64,000 nucleotides of DNA from Ferirhizobium litorale (GCA_030028905.1 JALDYZ010000006.1:1-64000); one strand, 5' to 3'. Counted from the stretch's first letter, positions 19,175 through 27,824 are shown. Translations and numbers: made by a program. The notes: generated from the letters alone by a model not told the origin.

Positions 19175-20185
19175 ATGCACAGAAGAACCGCACTTGGCTG
19201 CCTGGCAGCATTGGCATTGGCACCCTGGGCGCGGGCCGCGTCCCCCAGGGACGTTCGGCTGCAGACGATCCTTGATGACGCCGGTACGCTTTCATCGCTG
19301 GAAACGGTGCTCGTGTCCCTGAATGGTGACAGGATTGCCGAGCGTGCCTATCGTGGCAATTCGCTTTCCCAACCGACCAACATCAAGTCGGCGTCGAAAT
19401 CTGTCATTTCCGCAATGGTGGGCATCGCGATCGAAAAGGGGATGCTGGACGGCCCGGACCAGCGCGTGGCACCGATCCTGAAGACGGATCTGCCGGTGTC
19501 CCCTGATCCTCGTCTCTCGGAAGTCACCATCGGCAACCTTCTGTCCATGCAGGCAGGGTTGCAACGCATGTCCGGACCCAATTACGGGCGATGGGTCTCT
19601 ACCGGGAACTGGGTGCGATCGGCACTTGCGGCGCCGTTCATCGATGAACCTGGTGGCGGCATGCTGTACTCGACAGCCTCGACCCATCTGTTGTCGGCCA
19701 TCCTCACGCGTGTCGGTGGCAAATCGACCCTGGCGCTTGCGCGTGAATGGTTCGACCCGCTGGTCGGCTTTTCGATCGCGGCCTGGGAACGCGACCCGCA
19801 GGGCATCTATCTCGGTGGCAACCAGATGGCGATGACGCCCCGTTCGCTTCTGGCTTTCGGCGAACTCTATACCCGCGGAGGCCTCACGAACCGCGGCGTC
19901 CAGCTCGTTTCAGCGGATTGGATTGCCCGCTCCTGGACGCCACGCACCAATTCCATCTTCACCGGCGATGCCTATGGCTACGGCTGGTTCCTGCGTTCGA
20001 TCGGCGGCGTGCAGGTGCGCTACGGCTGGGGATACGGCGGCCAGATGCTCTATGTCGTGCCGTCCCTTGGCCTCACCGTGGTCATGACATCGGACGAAAA
20101 CAATCCATCCGCCCGTACCGGATATCGTGATCGCCTTCACGGCATCCTCGGTGAAATCGTCACCGCTGTCAGGACAAGCGGCTGA
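19175..20185 (+). CDS. Exported serine hydrolase of the beta-lactamase/penicillin-binding (class C) fold
   Basis: 336 aa from ATG 19175. A short signal sequence (MHRRTALGCLAALALAPWARA) suggests export. The catalytic S-x-x-K is SASK at residues 72-75, the tyrosine motif is YSTAS at 165-169, and a late GWGYGGQM segment takes the HxG/KTG place. Members act as esterases, D-aminopeptidases or beta-lactamases; the substrate cannot be told here. An in-frame ATG at 19145 would push the signal peptide inward. Convergent with the LprI-like gene. Confidence 0.8.
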   Translation: MHRRTALGCLAALALAPWARAASPRDVRLQTILDDAGTLSSLETVLVSLNGDRIAERAYRGNSLSQPTNIKSASKSVISAMVGIAIEKGMLDGPDQRVAPILKTDLPVSPDPRLSEVTIGNLLSMQAGLQRMSGPNYGRWVSTGNWVRSALAAPFIDEPGGGMLYSTASTHLLSAILTRVGGKSTLALAREWFDPLVGFSIAAWERDPQGIYLGGNQMAMTPRSLLAFGELYTRGGLTNRGVQLVSADWIARSWTPRTNSIFTGDAYGYGWFLRSIGGVQVRYGWGYGGQMLYVVPSLGLTVVMTSDENNPSARTGYRDRLHGILGEIVTAVRTSG

Positions 20186-20193
20186 GTGGCTGG

Positions 20194-20568
20194 CTACAGC
20201 GGTCGGCTGATATTGTTGTAGGCTTGATCGAGTTGCTTCAGGCGCGCGTCATACGCGGCCTTCAGGCAGGCAACGTCGCCGCCACATGCCTGACGCGTCT
20301 TGAGCCACGCGCTTTGCTCGTCATGAAGCGTTCCGCGAGCGCCCATGGCGAGCAGTCCCGACAAGAGTTGGAACGTCGTTGCCATCTTGACGTCGGCATC
20401 GTTGAGGGCGCGATTGGCGCAGATCGCCTGCTCGTCGGGCTTCAGGTTCTGCGCGTCGCAATCGAAGCTTGCGGAATGGGAGGGACCCGCAAACAGGGTC
20501 GTGCCGGCGAGTATTGCGGACAATAGTGCGATGACGAGGGTCGGCGTGTTTCGGGGCTTTGCATGCAT
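20194..20568 (-). CDS. Small exported LprI/DUF1311-like protein
   Basis: 124 aa with an N-terminal signal (hydrophobic residues about 9-33) and a mature part with four cysteines in the pattern FDCDAQNL...AICANR...QACGGDVACLK...YDARL, typical of the DUF1311/LprI family, some of which inhibit lysozyme. Function here is inferred only from the family. AAGGAG lies just upstream of ATG 20568; the long upstream in-frame extension lacks a signal and is rejected. Confidence 0.8.
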   Translation of the reverse strand: MHAKPRNTPTLVIALLSAILAGTTLFAGPSHSASFDCDAQNLKPDEQAICANRALNDADVKMATTFQLLSGLLAMGARGTLHDEQSAWLKTRQACGGDVACLKAAYDARLKQLDQAYNNISRPL

Positions 20569-20800
20569 GGTCGGCTCCTTTTCACGGTCGGCGCCTGCGA
20601 GATTTTTCGCGTCCTTCGGGCAGCGAAGGATGCTTGACGAAAGAGCGAAACTACAATGCGTTGCTTGCCCATTTGGTTCAATTTGGGGCCGCTGTTTCAA
20701 CATTCGGTGACTGCCGCGACTGTCCACGGTTCCGCCCCCTTTCCTTTCTAGCGTCCGGCGGTAAAACACATTTCGAGAAGAGAATTTCAGAAGGATTCCC

Positions 20801-22204
20801 ATGCAACGCCCGTTGAAATACCTCGCCCTCCCGGTGATTGCGCTGGCTATTGCGCTGCCGCAGTTTGCTCACGCCCAGACTGCAAGGACGGTGCCGCAGA
20901 GCCAGATCGAAATGCAGCTCTCCTTCGCGCCGCTGGTCAAGAAGACGGCCGGTTCGGTGGTCAATGTTTATGCGGAGCGCATGGTCGAGCGCCGCAATCC
21001 GTTCGCAGGAGATCCGTTCTTCGAGCAGTTCTTCGGACAGCAGATGCCGAACCGGACCCAGAAGCAGTCCTCGCTCGGCTCTGGCGTGATTGTCGAAAGC
21101 AATGGTACCGTGGTCACCAATAACCACGTGATCGAAGGAGCGGATGATATCAAGGTGGCGCTGGCAGACGGCAGGGAATACCCGTGCAAGGTCGTCCTGA
21201 AGGATGACCGGCTGGATCTCGCCGTGCTCAAGATTGATGGCGAGGGGGAGTTCCCGACCCTGAGCATCGGTGATTCTGACGCCATCGAGGTCGGCGATCT
21301 CGTTCTCGCGATCGGCAATCCATTCGGGGTCGGCCAGACGGTGACGAGCGGCATCGTTTCGGCGCTCGCGAGGAACCAGGTGGTCAAGACCGAGTTCGGC
21401 TTCTTCATCCAGACCGATGCCTCCATCAATCCTGGCAATTCGGGCGGTGCGCTGACCAACATGAAGGGTGAACTCATCGGCATCAACACCGCGATCTTCT
21501 CTCGTGGTGGCGGTTCGAACGGGGTTGGCTTCGCCATCCCCGCCAATCTCGTCAAGGTCTTCCTCGAAGCGGCCGACCGCGGCGCGAAAAGCTTCGAGCG
21601 GCCCTATATCGGAGCCACCTTCGAACCCGTCACTTCGGAAGTGGCAGAAGCGCTCGGGCTCGCCAAGGTTCGTGGGGCGCTCCTCGTTCGTGTCGACGAA
21701 AAGGGTCCGGCTGCCGAAGCAGGCCTCAAGCCCGGGGAAGTGATCACCGCCGTCAACGGCATTCCCGTCGAGCATCCGGATGCGCTGGGGTATCGCCTGA
21801 CGACGGCGGGACTTGGCAAGACTGTCGAACTGACTGTACTCGACAATGGCAAGGAGCATGCAACCTCGCTCAAGCTGGCGACCGCGCCTGAAACCATGCC
21901 GCGTGACGAACGCCAGATCGAGGGACGCAATCCCTTCTCCGGTGTCAACATTGCTAACCTGTCGCCAAGGGTGGCTGACGAATTGCGCATGCCGACCGAA
22001 CTCACCGGCGTCGTCGTGACCGACGTCAAGCCGGGATCGCCGGCGGCTCGCCTAGGCTTCGCCCCTCGTGATATCGTCGTTGCCATCAACGGCAACGCCA
22101 TAGCTTCCACCGAAGAACTTGAAGCAGCGGTTGACGATGATCCGGGTTTCTGGCGCGTCGAGATCGAGCGCGACGGCCAGCGCATAAGGCAGTTCTTCCG
22201 ATGA
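20801..22204 (+). CDS. Periplasmic Do-family serine protease (DegP/DegQ type)
   Basis: 467 aa with a signal peptide (about residues 1-25, ending AHA). The trypsin-like triad is H109 (TNNHVI), D139 (DRLDLAVLK) and S214 (NPGNSGGAL). Two PDZ domains follow, at about 280-370 and 385-465. It degrades or chaperones misfolded envelope proteins. AGAAGGATTCCC precedes the ATG. The stop overlaps the rarA start by four bases (ATGA), an unexpected partner, which suggests co-expression. Confidence 0.93.
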   Translation: MQRPLKYLALPVIALAIALPQFAHAQTARTVPQSQIEMQLSFAPLVKKTAGSVVNVYAERMVERRNPFAGDPFFEQFFGQQMPNRTQKQSSLGSGVIVESNGTVVTNNHVIEGADDIKVALADGREYPCKVVLKDDRLDLAVLKIDGEGEFPTLSIGDSDAIEVGDLVLAIGNPFGVGQTVTSGIVSALARNQVVKTEFGFFIQTDASINPGNSGGALTNMKGELIGINTAIFSRGGGSNGVGFAIPANLVKVFLEAADRGAKSFERPYIGATFEPVTSEVAEALGLAKVRGALLVRVDEKGPAAEAGLKPGEVITAVNGIPVEHPDALGYRLTTAGLGKTVELTVLDNGKEHATSLKLATAPETMPRDERQIEGRNPFSGVNIANLSPRVADELRMPTELTGVVVTDVKPGSPAARLGFAPRDIVVAINGNAIASTEELEAAVDDDPGFWRVEIERDGQRIRQFFR

Positions 22205-23514
22205 GTGATCTCTTCGCCTCCAGCGTTCCAGACGACGTCCAGCGTCGCCGGCCTCTTGCCGACCGGTTGCGGCCGCAGACGCTCGGCGACGTCACCGGGC
22301 AGGGCCACCTGACCGGCGAGGATGGGGCGCTGAGGCGAATGATCGACAGCGGATCGCTTGGCTCCATGATCTTCTGGGGCCCGCCGGGCACCGGAAAGAC
22401 GACGGTGGCCCGCCTGCTGTCGGGCGAGGCGGGGTTGGCATTCGAGCAGATCTCGGCGATCTTCTCCGGGGTCGCGGATCTGAAGAAGGTTTTCGAAGCG
22501 GCGCGGGCGCGGCGCATGTCCGGGCGCCAGACCTTGCTTTTCGTCGACGAGATCCATCGTTTCAACCGCGCCCAGCAGGACAGCTTTCTGCCGGTCATGG
22601 AAGACGGAACCGTGATCCTCGTCGGGGCAACAACGGAAAATCCATCCTTCGAACTCAACGCCGCTCTCCTGTCTCGCGCCCGGGTGCTGACCTTCAAGCC
22701 CCATGACGAAGACAGTCTCGCCGAGCTTCTGGCCCGTGCCGAAGCGGCAGAAGGCAAGCCGTTACCGCTGACCGATGAGGGGCGTGCGAGCCTTGCGCGC
22801 ATGGCCGACGGCGATGGCCGCGCAGTGCTGACGCTTGCCGAAGAGGTGTGGCGCGCAGCGCGCGAGGGTGAGATTTTCGACACCGAGGGCTTGACGCGCA
22901 TCGTCCAGCGCCGAGCGCCCGTCTACGACAAGGGACAGGATGGCCACTACAACCTGATCTCCGCTCTGCACAAGTCGGTGCGTGGATCGGACCCGGACGC
23001 GGCGCTGTACTATCTGGCCCGCATGTTCGATGCCGGCGAGGATCCGCTCTACCTTGGTCGGCGCCTTGTGCGTATGGCGGTCGAGGATATCGGTCTCGCC
23101 GATCCCCAGGCACTGGTGGTCTGCAATGCCGCCAAGGACGCCTACGACTATCTCGGATCGCCGGAGGGAGAACTGGCACTCGCCCAGGCCTGTGTCTATC
23201 TCGCCACCGCGCCGAAGTCGAATGCGGTCTATACCGCCTTCAAGGCGGCTACACGCGCGGCCAAGGAGAACGGCTCGCTGCTGCCGCCCAAACACATCCT
23301 CAATGCGCCGACGAAGCTGATGAAGGGCGAGGGATACGGGGACGGATATCGCTACGACCATGACGAGCCCGATGCCTTTTCAGGCCAAGACTATTTTCCC
23401 GAAAAGATGGGACGGCAGACGTTCTACGATCCGCCGGAACGCGGTTTCGAGCGGGAGATCCGCAAGCGCCTCGACTGGTGGTCCAAGCTGCGTCGCGAGC
23501 GGGAAGGGCGCTAG
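22201..23514 (+). CDS. rarA: Replication-associated recombination protein A (clamp-loader-like AAA+ ATPase)
   Basis: 437 aa. Walker A is GPPGTGKTT (60-68), Walker B is LLFVDEIHRF (112-121), and the C-terminal MgsA-type domain includes GEDPLYLGRRLVRMAVEDIGLADP. RarA acts at stalled replication forks with SSB and RecQ-type partners. It begins within the stop of the Do-protease gene, so translation is coupled. Confidence 0.95.
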   Translation: MSDLFASSVPDDVQRRRPLADRLRPQTLGDVTGQGHLTGEDGALRRMIDSGSLGSMIFWGPPGTGKTTVARLLSGEAGLAFEQISAIFSGVADLKKVFEAARARRMSGRQTLLFVDEIHRFNRAQQDSFLPVMEDGTVILVGATTENPSFELNAALLSRARVLTFKPHDEDSLAELLARAEAAEGKPLPLTDEGRASLARMADGDGRAVLTLAEEVWRAAREGEIFDTEGLTRIVQRRAPVYDKGQDGHYNLISALHKSVRGSDPDAALYYLARMFDAGEDPLYLGRRLVRMAVEDIGLADPQALVVCNAAKDAYDYLGSPEGELALAQACVYLATAPKSNAVYTAFKAATRAAKENGSLLPPKHILNAPTKLMKGEGYGDGYRYDHDEPDAFSGQDYFPEKMGRQTFYDPPERGFEREIRKRLDWWSKLRREREGR

Positions 23515-23551
23515 CTTCAACCGCAAGAAGATGCGTCACGGATCGGAGGCG

Positions 23552-23863
23552 TCAGGATGCGGCTTGGAAACGCGCCGACGGCGCGGCACCGATCATCTTG
23601 ACGCTGGATTCGGCAACCCCGCTGTGCCCCTCCATGTCGACCACGAGGTGCCAGTGGCCGGCTTCCGGGATGGTAAGCCGGATCGGCGACTTCTTGGCCA
23701 CGCCGCCGATGAACTTGTGTTTCAGCGTTTCCTTGAAGCGTTGGAAGTGGTCGGCATTCATCAGTCGGACGTTGGCGATCGCCGAAAGTGAAATTTCGAT
23801 CGTCGTGCCGGCTGGGAGTTCTTTGAGATCGTAGTGGCTGAAGCGAAATGCGGGACCGGGCAT
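23552..23863 (-). CDS. DUF1883 domain protein
   Basis: 103 aa, soluble, with FSHYDLKELPAGTTIEISLS near the N-terminus and the GHWHLVVDMEGHSG motif (about 67-81), which I recognise as the DUF1883 family common in rhizobia. Function is unknown; some DUF1883 domains are fused to TIR domains, but there is no TIR part here. It is convergent with rarA (37-base gap). Confidence 0.75.
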   Translation of the reverse strand: MPGPAFRFSHYDLKELPAGTTIEISLSAIANVRLMNADHFQRFKETLKHKFIGGVAKKSPIRLTIPEAGHWHLVVDMEGHSGVAESSVKMIGAAPSARFQAAS

Positions 23864-23990
23864 GCTGTTCTCGTCTGGACGTGCAAAGTTCGCCGAAGGC
23901 TACAGGCTGTTCGTTAAGGAAAAGTGGCAATATTCGGACTTGCGAATTTGCGTCGCAAATTCAAGCGGGTTTTCTCGTCTTGGCATTGCT

Positions 23991-24740
23991 TCAGGTGAAG
24001 CGCTCTCCGCTGGTCCGCCTGATGGATATCTCGCCATTCGCGATTTCCGTGCAAAGGAAGGAAGCGGGGGCCGGTATGCCGAGAAAGCTGGCGGCCGTCA
24101 GCCGTCCGGAAGCGAACGCCTTGGTGTCGACCGCTATCCTGTTGGGGTAGACCTCAGGTTGCTCGGATGCGGTCGGCGTGTGGCCATGCACGATGATCTT
24201 TCCGAAATCCTTGGTCGAGTCGAGGAATTCGCGTCGGATCCAGCGCAAGTCCTGCGGCGTTTGGTCGTGAAGGGAAACACTCGGCCGAACGCCGGCATGC
24301 ACATAGAACCGCATGCTGTCTTCCACGAAATTTTCGGCCTTGAGCAGCAACTCGATATGCGTGCGATGTTGCTTGAGGTGAACGATGATGACCGAATCGG
24401 GCTCGTCGCCACGAAGGCCGTAGGATGCCAGTGTCTCGAAACCGCCATTGGCGAGCCAGTGCTCGCGCGTGGTGTCGCGGTCCCGTGGATCCTCGATGTA
24501 GCGGAGCATGAACTCCTCGTGGTTTCCGAGGATCAACTTCGAGCCGGGAACGTGCGCCAGTGTGTGGATGACCAGTTCTAGCGCCATGCGGCTGTTCGAT
24601 CCGCGATCGATAATGTCGCCGAGAAACACCACCTTGTAGGGAAGTCCCGCCTCCTCGGCGTCCTTGCGAATGGCTTTCAGCAAAAAATGAAGGAGGTCCG
24701 CGCGACCGTGAACGTCGCCGATTGCGTAAGTAATCATCAT
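23991..24740 (-). CDS. Calcineurin-like metallophosphoesterase
   Basis: 249 aa with all the dimetal motifs: GDVHG (8-12), GDIIDRG (41-47), GNHE (72-75) and a late HGHT. This is the serine/threonine phosphatase or Ap4A-hydrolase-like branch. Substrate unknown. Two adjacent ATGs (24740 and 24737) are possible starts; the weak AAGG upstream fits the second slightly better. Confidence 0.9.
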   Translation of the reverse strand: MMITYAIGDVHGRADLLHFLLKAIRKDAEEAGLPYKVVFLGDIIDRGSNSRMALELVIHTLAHVPGSKLILGNHEEFMLRYIEDPRDRDTTREHWLANGGFETLASYGLRGDEPDSVIIVHLKQHRTHIELLLKAENFVEDSMRFYVHAGVRPSVSLHDQTPQDLRWIRREFLDSTKDFGKIIVHGHTPTASEQPEVYPNRIAVDTKAFASGRLTAASFLGIPAPASFLCTEIANGEISIRRTSGERFT

Positions 24741-24900
24741 GTGCCTTGTCAGGTATTCCTGTCGCGCGAAAGCCGCAAGGAGACGCGACTCTTCTATATG
24801 CGTCCCGACGGATCAAGCACAAGAGCGCCGCCCGAGGCAAGACCGGAAACAGGAGACCAGGTGGCGCGACAGGGCGGGGCGCCACTCGGTCATGTATTTC

Positions 24901-25191
24901 TCAGGAACGAAAAAGGGAAACAATTGGTCGCTTGCGGGTACCGGTGCCAGTCGAACGTGTGCGGCTGAACGGATCCGGCTCGACGACGACCCCCTCAGGT
25001 GCCCGGCACACATCGGCAGGGTTGTGGTTGCTCTCTTCCACTGCGAAATGCAGCGCGGCCCCCTCGGTGGTGAATAGTCCGCCGACCCGGCCAAGCTTGT
25101 CCTGGACGACCCACCAGCCATGATGGTCCTGGCCGATGGTGAAACGGGCGCCGGAAGGGAGATTGGTCTGCCTGCGATACATACTGCCCAT
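24901..25191 (-). CDS. Unknown 96-aa soluble protein, last gene of the DapA-like cluster
   Basis: Unrecognised family. The middle part, HHGWWVVQDKLGRVGGLF then AALHFAVEESNH, looks like a small beta-beta-alpha domain of a type found in rhizobial hypothetical proteins. The C-terminal third is basic and low in complexity (TRSTGTGTRKRP). Start at 25191 or at the ATG three codons on (25182). It follows the 59-aa membrane gene by 51 bases on the same strand, so it is probably the end of the 27060-24901 unit. Confidence 0.65.
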   Translation of the reverse strand: MGSMYRRQTNLPSGARFTIGQDHHGWWVVQDKLGRVGGLFTTEGAALHFAVEESNHNPADVCRAPEGVVVEPDPFSRTRSTGTGTRKRPIVSLFRS

Positions 25192-25242
25192 GTGCGTGGG
25201 TTTCCTTGGTTGTTGAAGGGGATTGATGGACTGAACTGCTGA

Positions 25243-25422
25243 CTAGCGCGCGAGCCAGGTGGCTATCACCTGGACAAGGCCGGCGAAGAGTAGGACGGCG
25301 AGGAGTCGCAGGCAGGCGTCGCGCAGCAACTGCCACCGGGTATACTGCTTGTCCGGGCCTCCGTGCTTGCGGGCGGTACCAGGATGCGGGCTGGTCTCTG
25401 AGTGGATCGGGTAGCGTGGCAT
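25243..25422 (-). CDS. 59-aa tail-anchored small membrane protein
   Basis: The frame reads MPRYPIHSETSPHPG... with a polar, basic N-terminal half and one hydrophobic helix near the C-terminus (LRLLAVLLFAGLVQVIATWL, residues about 38-57) ending LAR. AAAGGA sits eight bases before the ATG. It lies 22 bases after the DapA-like gene on the same strand. Topology resembles the 70-aa protein at the start of the same cluster. No known family recognised. Confidence 0.65.
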   Translation of the reverse strand: MPRYPIHSETSPHPGTARKHGGPDKQYTRWQLLRDACLRLLAVLLFAGLVQVIATWLAR

Positions 25423-25444
25423 TGGAGTTCCTTTCGGTAATGGT

Positions 25445-26365
25445 TCAATGTGCCTGCCTGCGGCTCTGCGTCATCTCGGGCAGCGGCGCCAGGGCAAGGC
25501 GGATTGCCGCAATGGTTTCGGGTTGGGGGGCGGTCAGCGGAAGCCGTACTTCGCTACTCAGTCCGTGCATCAACTGGAGCGCATACTTGGCCGCAGCCGG
25601 ACCGTCTTCGCGCTCAATGGCCCGGAGCAGCGGGCCGAGGCGTTCGCCAAGCGCGATCGCCGCTTCGGTGTTGCCGGTCTGCAGCGCATAGTGCATGGCG
25701 GCGACGAGCCGGGGTGCGATATTCGCTGCCAGCGAAATCGTACCGCGACCGCCGGCGAGATTGAATGTCAGGGCGGTAACGTCATGGCCGGAAAGAAACT
25801 GAAGGCGTTGGCGCAGGGCCTTCGGAGCCCTGGAGATTCTGGTGATATCGCCGGTGCAATCCTCCACCGCAACGACCTGTGGTATGGTCGTAAGCCTTTC
25901 GAGCGTCTGCGGTGCAAGATCGACGGCGGTACAGGACGGCACATTGCAAATGATGATCGGAATGTCGACTGCGACCGAAACGGCCTCGAAATGCCGCAGA
26001 ATCCCTTCCTGAGTAGGCTTGTTGTAGTAGGGTACGACGATGACGGCGCCATCCGCGCCCAGGTTCCTGGCCTCGGCAGTCAGGGCAATGGTTGACTCGG
26101 TGCAACTCGTGCCGGTGCCAACGAGGACGGGCACCTGATGCTCGGCAATATCGACGCAAAGCTCGATCAAGGTCGTGCGTTCGCTGCGCGTCAGCGTCGC
26201 GGCCTCTCCCGCCTGGCCGCAGACGACGAGCCCGGATATACCGTTGAGGATCTGCCACTCGACGAGTGACATGAAGCCAACGCGATCGAGTTCACCGTTC
26301 CTGAAGGGTGTGATGAGATCGCAGATAGCCCCGTGGAGACCTGGGAGGGCATTGGTATTTGGCAC
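25445..26365 (-). CDS. DapA/NAL-superfamily protein without the catalytic lysine (likely pseudoenzyme)
   Basis: 306 aa, whole-length similarity to dihydrodipicolinate synthase-type (beta/alpha)8 aldolases: LHGAICDLITPF start, VPYYNKPTQEG (111-121) and the NVPS motif are all present. Compared with E. coli DapA as I recall it, the Schiff-base lysine of GIKEATG is E168 in AVEDCTGD, the GTTGE loop is GQAGE (50-54), the NVPS-preceding tyrosine is C140 and the following arginine is C145. Normal aldolase chemistry is therefore unlikely. Start is GTG after AGGAGAACATA. It sits in the middle of a five-gene unit with two tail-anchored proteins. Confidence 0.88.
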   Translation of the reverse strand: MPNTNALPGLHGAICDLITPFRNGELDRVGFMSLVEWQILNGISGLVVCGQAGEAATLTRSERTTLIELCVDIAEHQVPVLVGTGTSCTESTIALTAEARNLGADGAVIVVPYYNKPTQEGILRHFEAVSVAVDIPIIICNVPSCTAVDLAPQTLERLTTIPQVVAVEDCTGDITRISRAPKALRQRLQFLSGHDVTALTFNLAGGRGTISLAANIAPRLVAAMHYALQTGNTEAAIALGERLGPLLRAIEREDGPAAAKYALQLMHGLSSEVRLPLTAPQPETIAAIRLALAPLPEMTQSRRQAH

Positions 26366-26393
26366 TATGTTCTCCTGGATAGTAGTGGCCGGA

Positions 26394-26846
26394 TCAGTGC
26401 CGGCTGTCGGCCGCGATCAGCGCGGATAGAAGCGCGGCAGCCTCGTCCTGATGCATGGTGGTAAATTTGCGGGCGTCATCGCGCGAACACCGTTCCTCAC
26501 GGCGCAGCGTGCAGACCCAGACGCCGTCCTTGAGTGCAAGCCGGCAAACGGTTCGCGTCGGCCGGCTGGCCGCTATCAGAAAAAGCGCAGCTTCCGAAAG
26601 CAGGTCGGTGTCCATGAGGGCTCGAAAGCGCCGCATGGCGTCGCGGTCTTCAGTGAGCGAGAGGAGCGAAGGCAATAGCCGGACCGCTTCCCAGACGTGA
26701 TGTTCGCGCAGGATCCGTGCAGCCCGGATGCGGATCGCAAGGGTCGCGATCGCAGACAGAGGATCAACTTCGGGAACCATCAGTGGCTTGGCGCCGATGC
26801 GGTCGTCGCACCAGGGCGAGTTTCCAGTCGCAACGGTGCTCGGCAT
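26394..26846 (-). CDS. Unknown 150-aa protein of the DapA-like cluster
   Basis: Unrecognised. Mostly helical by composition, with RIRAARILREHHVWEAVRLL (about 38-57), a probable second hydrophobic helix LLSEAALFLIAAS and five cysteines. No signal peptide or clear transmembrane helix. It starts one base after the stop of the upstream 70-aa gene and ends 28 bases before the DapA-like gene, so it is part of the same transcript. Confidence 0.7.
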   Translation of the reverse strand: MPSTVATGNSPWCDDRIGAKPLMVPEVDPLSAIATLAIRIRAARILREHHVWEAVRLLPSLLSLTEDRDAMRRFRALMDTDLLSEAALFLIAASRPTRTVCRLALKDGVWVCTLRREERCSRDDARKFTTMHQDEAAALLSALIAADSRH

Positions 26847-26847
26847 T

Positions 26848-27060
26848 TCAGCGTCCTCCGCCGATCAACAGCCACAGGATGGAGCCTGCGATAAAGCAAC
26901 TGATAATGCCGTAACGAAGCAACGCGAGGCGCTGCTCGCGAACAGCCTGGGGTCGATCACCGCGCCGCGAGCAACGCTCAGCGAGAATGTCGAGCATGAA
27001 GGAGGAGAGAATGGCGCGAGTTGATAAGGTCGGGGAAAGGTATTCTGGTTTTCTCTTCAT
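26848..27060 (-). CDS. 70-aa tail-anchored small membrane protein, first gene of the DapA-like cluster
   Basis: MKRKPEYLSPTLSTRAIL... has a basic, polar N-terminal two-thirds and a single C-terminal hydrophobic helix (LLRYGIISCFIAGSILWLLI, about residues 47-66) ending GGGR. This predicts a cytoplasmic domain with a tail anchor. A start 35 codons upstream is in frame but unsupported. Only one base separates it from the next gene. No family recognised. Confidence 0.68.
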   Translation of the reverse strand: MKRKPEYLSPTLSTRAILSSFMLDILAERCSRRGDRPQAVREQRLALLRYGIISCFIAGSILWLLIGGGR

Positions 27061-27253
27061 GGCACTGTCTTCGATTGACAATGCCAGGATGGTAGGCCCG
27101 GGCTGCATATGAATTCGATTGGAAAGGCGGCGTATGCGTATAAGGAATGTGTAAGGAGCGCGCAAAGCGTGCGGGCTGCCGAGAACTGGAAAGTGCGCCC
27201 GGCATCAGCAATCGCCCAAATCACGACTGCGGACGATTTTTGATTCTATCGCG

Positions 27254-27496
27254 TTATTCTACCAATGCGCTATCGGGTGCCGGTGTGCCGCCTGCGGGCT
27301 TGCCGATCGTCACGCGATCACCCTTGGTGACCTTGTCCATCTGGGTCATGTCGGCCGAGGGCCCAGTGCCGGCAATCCGGCTGGCCAACATTTCATTCTC
27401 GGGTGTCAGGCCGTTGCCGAGATATTTCGAAGCAAGGATTGCGCCGGTGCCAACCAGCAAAAGAAGAATGATCGTCGCCAAACTACGGGATTTCAT
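27254..27496 (-). CDS. 80-aa protein with an N-terminal membrane anchor
   Basis: MKSRSLATIILLLLVGTGAI gives a signal anchor (about 5-23). The rest is a short polar domain ending in a Gly/Pro-rich tail. GGAGGATCC upstream of ATG 27496 is a strong ribosome binding site. Function unknown. It stands alone, with 193 and 163 bases of non-coding sequence on its two sides. Confidence 0.65.
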   Translation of the reverse strand: MKSRSLATIILLLLVGTGAILASKYLGNGLTPENEMLASRIAGTGPSADMTQMDKVTKGDRVTIGKPAGGTPAPDSALVE

Positions 27497-27659
27497 GACC
27501 GGATCCTCCATCCTAGCCTGAGGAGAATATTGGTCATCGGCCGTAAATTTCAATACGCTAATATAAAGTTGCTGGTATGGCGAAGTATTGGTCCAATCGC
27601 CACTTTCCCATTCGCCGGACACACTGATCCGACGAGTTGTTTTGTAGTCTGGGGAAGAC

Positions 27660-27824
27660 TCACTTCTTGCTGTCGGTTACATGCCCAGGCGCAATCGGAT
27701 CGCTCGCCGGAAAAGTTTCCTCGAGCGCTTCCTCCAGATAGTCGTCCTGTTCCTTCCGCTTCTTTTCCTCCATGTCAGCATCCTTCTTGCGAGGATCGTC
27801 GGGATGGGGCTTTTTCTCGGTCAT
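27660..27824 (-). CDS. 54-aa highly charged protein with an ETFPASDP motif
   Basis: MTEKKPHPDDPRKKD... then DDYLEEALEETFPASDPIAPG. The (D/E)EALEETFPASDP core is a motif I recognise from short alphaproteobacterial hypothetical proteins. It is hydrophilic, probably disordered outside the motif, with no membrane segment. GGAGGTGACCG before the ATG is a near-perfect ribosome binding site. It follows cbpM on the same strand by 37 bases, so it may be expressed with the co-chaperone pair. Confidence 0.72.
   Translation of the reverse strand: MTEKKPHPDDPRKKDADMEEKKRKEQDDYLEEALEETFPASDPIAPGHVTDSKK

Noticed and set aside
25266-25448. 60-codon frame (MNHYRKELQ...) overlapping the 59-aa membrane gene
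   Set aside because: It is another frame of the same stretch without a ribosome binding site. The 59-aa frame has AAAGGA and a clear membrane helix.
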